Shown here piece by piece: positions 63,486 through 64,000 of a stretch of 64,000 nt of DNA; within the stretch, counting starts at the first letter, position 1; each line of letters begins with the position of its first letter. Origin of the DNA: Desertivirga arenae. Lineage in GTDB: Bacteria; Bacteroidota; Bacteroidia; Sphingobacteriales; Sphingobacteriaceae. Under the pieces are notes generated by a model that worked only from the letters and a program-made list of their open reading frames with translations, did not search any database and was not told the origin of the DNA. Made by a program: the position numbers and the translations under genes. The stretch spans positions 113,824 to 177,823 of the forward strand of contig NZ_JAFEWE010000014.1 of NCBI RefSeq assembly GCF_017355785.1. The letters run 5' to 3'.

Positions 63486-63519
63486 TAAAATTGGATGGTT
63501 CGGACGCAACCTATTTGCG
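63486..63519 (-). promoter_or_regulatory. Box promoter F (rmuC)
   Basis: The minus strand has the box GCAAATAGGTTGC (63518-63506). The -7 is imperfect (TTTA ending at 63486), but the distance of 20 bp is the same as in the others. The rmuC start codon at 63462 is 24 bp beyond. Confidence 0.65.
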
Positions 63520-63873
63520 TTTAAATATTATTTTGGTTGAAGCATATGTAATAACTGTAATGCTGTTTGTAAGAACGACCAAACTCTATTCCCTTGTTCA
63601 TTGAAGAAAGGGTTTATGGTTAAGTGACAGCATGCAAATTTCCTGATGATAAAGATAAATTGTGATATGCAAAGCGCAACGCGTTAAGATTATAACGTTG
63701 TAACCTTGTTAAAGCTAGGATGAAGGATCATATAGTTACTTATCCTTTGATAGTCGTACGTCCTTCATCCTTAAATGCTCGCACTATAAAAATTAATGCT
63801 ACAAACCCATCTATCCAACGCCAAATTCCTTTATCATATAGATAAATAGGAGAAATTGGATTGAAGAGAATAG
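63520..63873. other. Intergenic stretch with inverted repeat
   Basis: About 350 bp between box F and the IS66 end. It contains an 11-bp inverted repeat, AGGATGAAGGA (63717-63727) with TCCTTCATCCT (63761-63771), and a nested AAGGAT/ATCCTT pair (63723-63728 and 63742-63747). No gene was seen. Confidence 0.5.
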
Positions 63874-64000
63874 GTAAGCGCCTGACCAACCCCATCTTTA
63901 CTTTCACCTAAATCTACTATTTCTTTGCAGGATGAAGAAAGTAGCACAAATGCGCCAGGCGGTGCAGCAGTGGAAAGAAAGTGGATTGACCCAAAAAGCT
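63874..64000 (+). mobile_element. Left end of an IS66-family insertion sequence (partial)
   Basis: GTAAGCG at 63874 is the typical IS66-family inverted-repeat end. A tnpA-like gene follows 58 bp later and runs off the window. The family makes 8-bp target duplications; the predicted left copy is GAGAATAG at 63866-63873. The right end is outside. Confidence 0.7.
63932..64000 (+). CDS. tnpA: IS66 accessory protein TnpA (partial)
   Basis: The first 23 residues are visible (MKKVAQMRQAVQQW, then KESGLTQKA). This is the conserved start of the small IS66 TnpA accessory protein, whose next residues are normally FC. It continues beyond the window. Confidence 0.75.
   Translation, partial: MKKVAQMRQAVQQWKESGLTQKA

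Noticed and set aside
1..64000. tRNA genes and CRISPR arrays
   Set aside because: No cloverleaf-like sequences with a usable T-loop and no regular repeat-spacer series were seen by eye on either strand.

Overview
The window is AT-rich DNA from a Bacteroidota chromosome, most likely a Sphingobacteriaceae-type organism (Pedobacter and relatives). The evidence is an exosortase N gene with a C-terminally sorted partner, several short promoters with the Bacteroidota -7 element TAnnTTTG, many secreted proteins whose signal peptides end in AQ, a TonB plug protein, DUF6770, DUF6265 and DUF6438-like proteins, and the start of an IS66 element. No tRNA, rRNA or CRISPR array was seen.

Layout. 0-2.5 kb: the 3' end of a sorted surface protein and exosortase XrtN, translationally coupled. 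2.5-9.3 kb: a secreted protein, an EmrB-type MFS exporter, a small outer-membrane barrel, an EamA transporter, a DoxX protein, a fatty-acid hydroxylase and a Crp/Fnr regulator. 9.4-14.5 kb: a lone response regulator, an LpoB-type lipoprotein operon and a PAS histidine kinase. 14.5-20.6 kb: an M48 protease/DUF6770 operon, DUF1810, an AraC regulator, a cupin and a secreted protein. 20.7-22.8 kb: a DEDDh exonuclease and a three-gene HipB-HipS-HipT-like toxin-antitoxin operon with an operator array. 23-43 kb: mostly accessory genes, including a plug-only TonB protein, a TraB/GumN protein, an epimerase, several small membrane proteins with PH/YcxB-like domains, three copies of a small 'RPYY' membrane family (one frameshifted), a truncated HigA and an MNT-like/HEPN gene. 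43-64 kb: a nuclease-rich region with an orphan HsdR N-terminal protein, a PD-(D/E)xK protein, clusters of unknown small proteins, a WYL regulator, a complete recD-recC-recB operon, a DUF3293 fusion, rmuC, and the left end of an IS66 insertion sequence.

Main discovery. Six copies of a 13-bp box, GCA-NN-TA-NNN-TGC read in the direction of transcription, occur between 47.3 and 63.5 kb. Each lies just upstream of a gene start. Each sits 19-20 bp from a TTTG (TTTA at rmuC) -7 element, with the start codon 17-24 bp beyond that, so the box occupies the place of the -33 element. The controlled units are two clusters of unknown small proteins, a 3-TM protein, a two-gene unit, a 71-residue protein and rmuC. 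A WYL-domain regulator lies beside the second box and RecBCD lies in the middle. The simplest reading is an activator-dependent DNA-damage or anti-phage regulon. By analogy with the WYL regulators PafBC and DriD, the WYL protein is the leading candidate activator. The box and spacing are seen directly; the regulator assignment is inference.

Starts were chosen by eye from start codon, upstream purine-rich sequence and family layout. Family assignments come from recognised motifs, not from searches.
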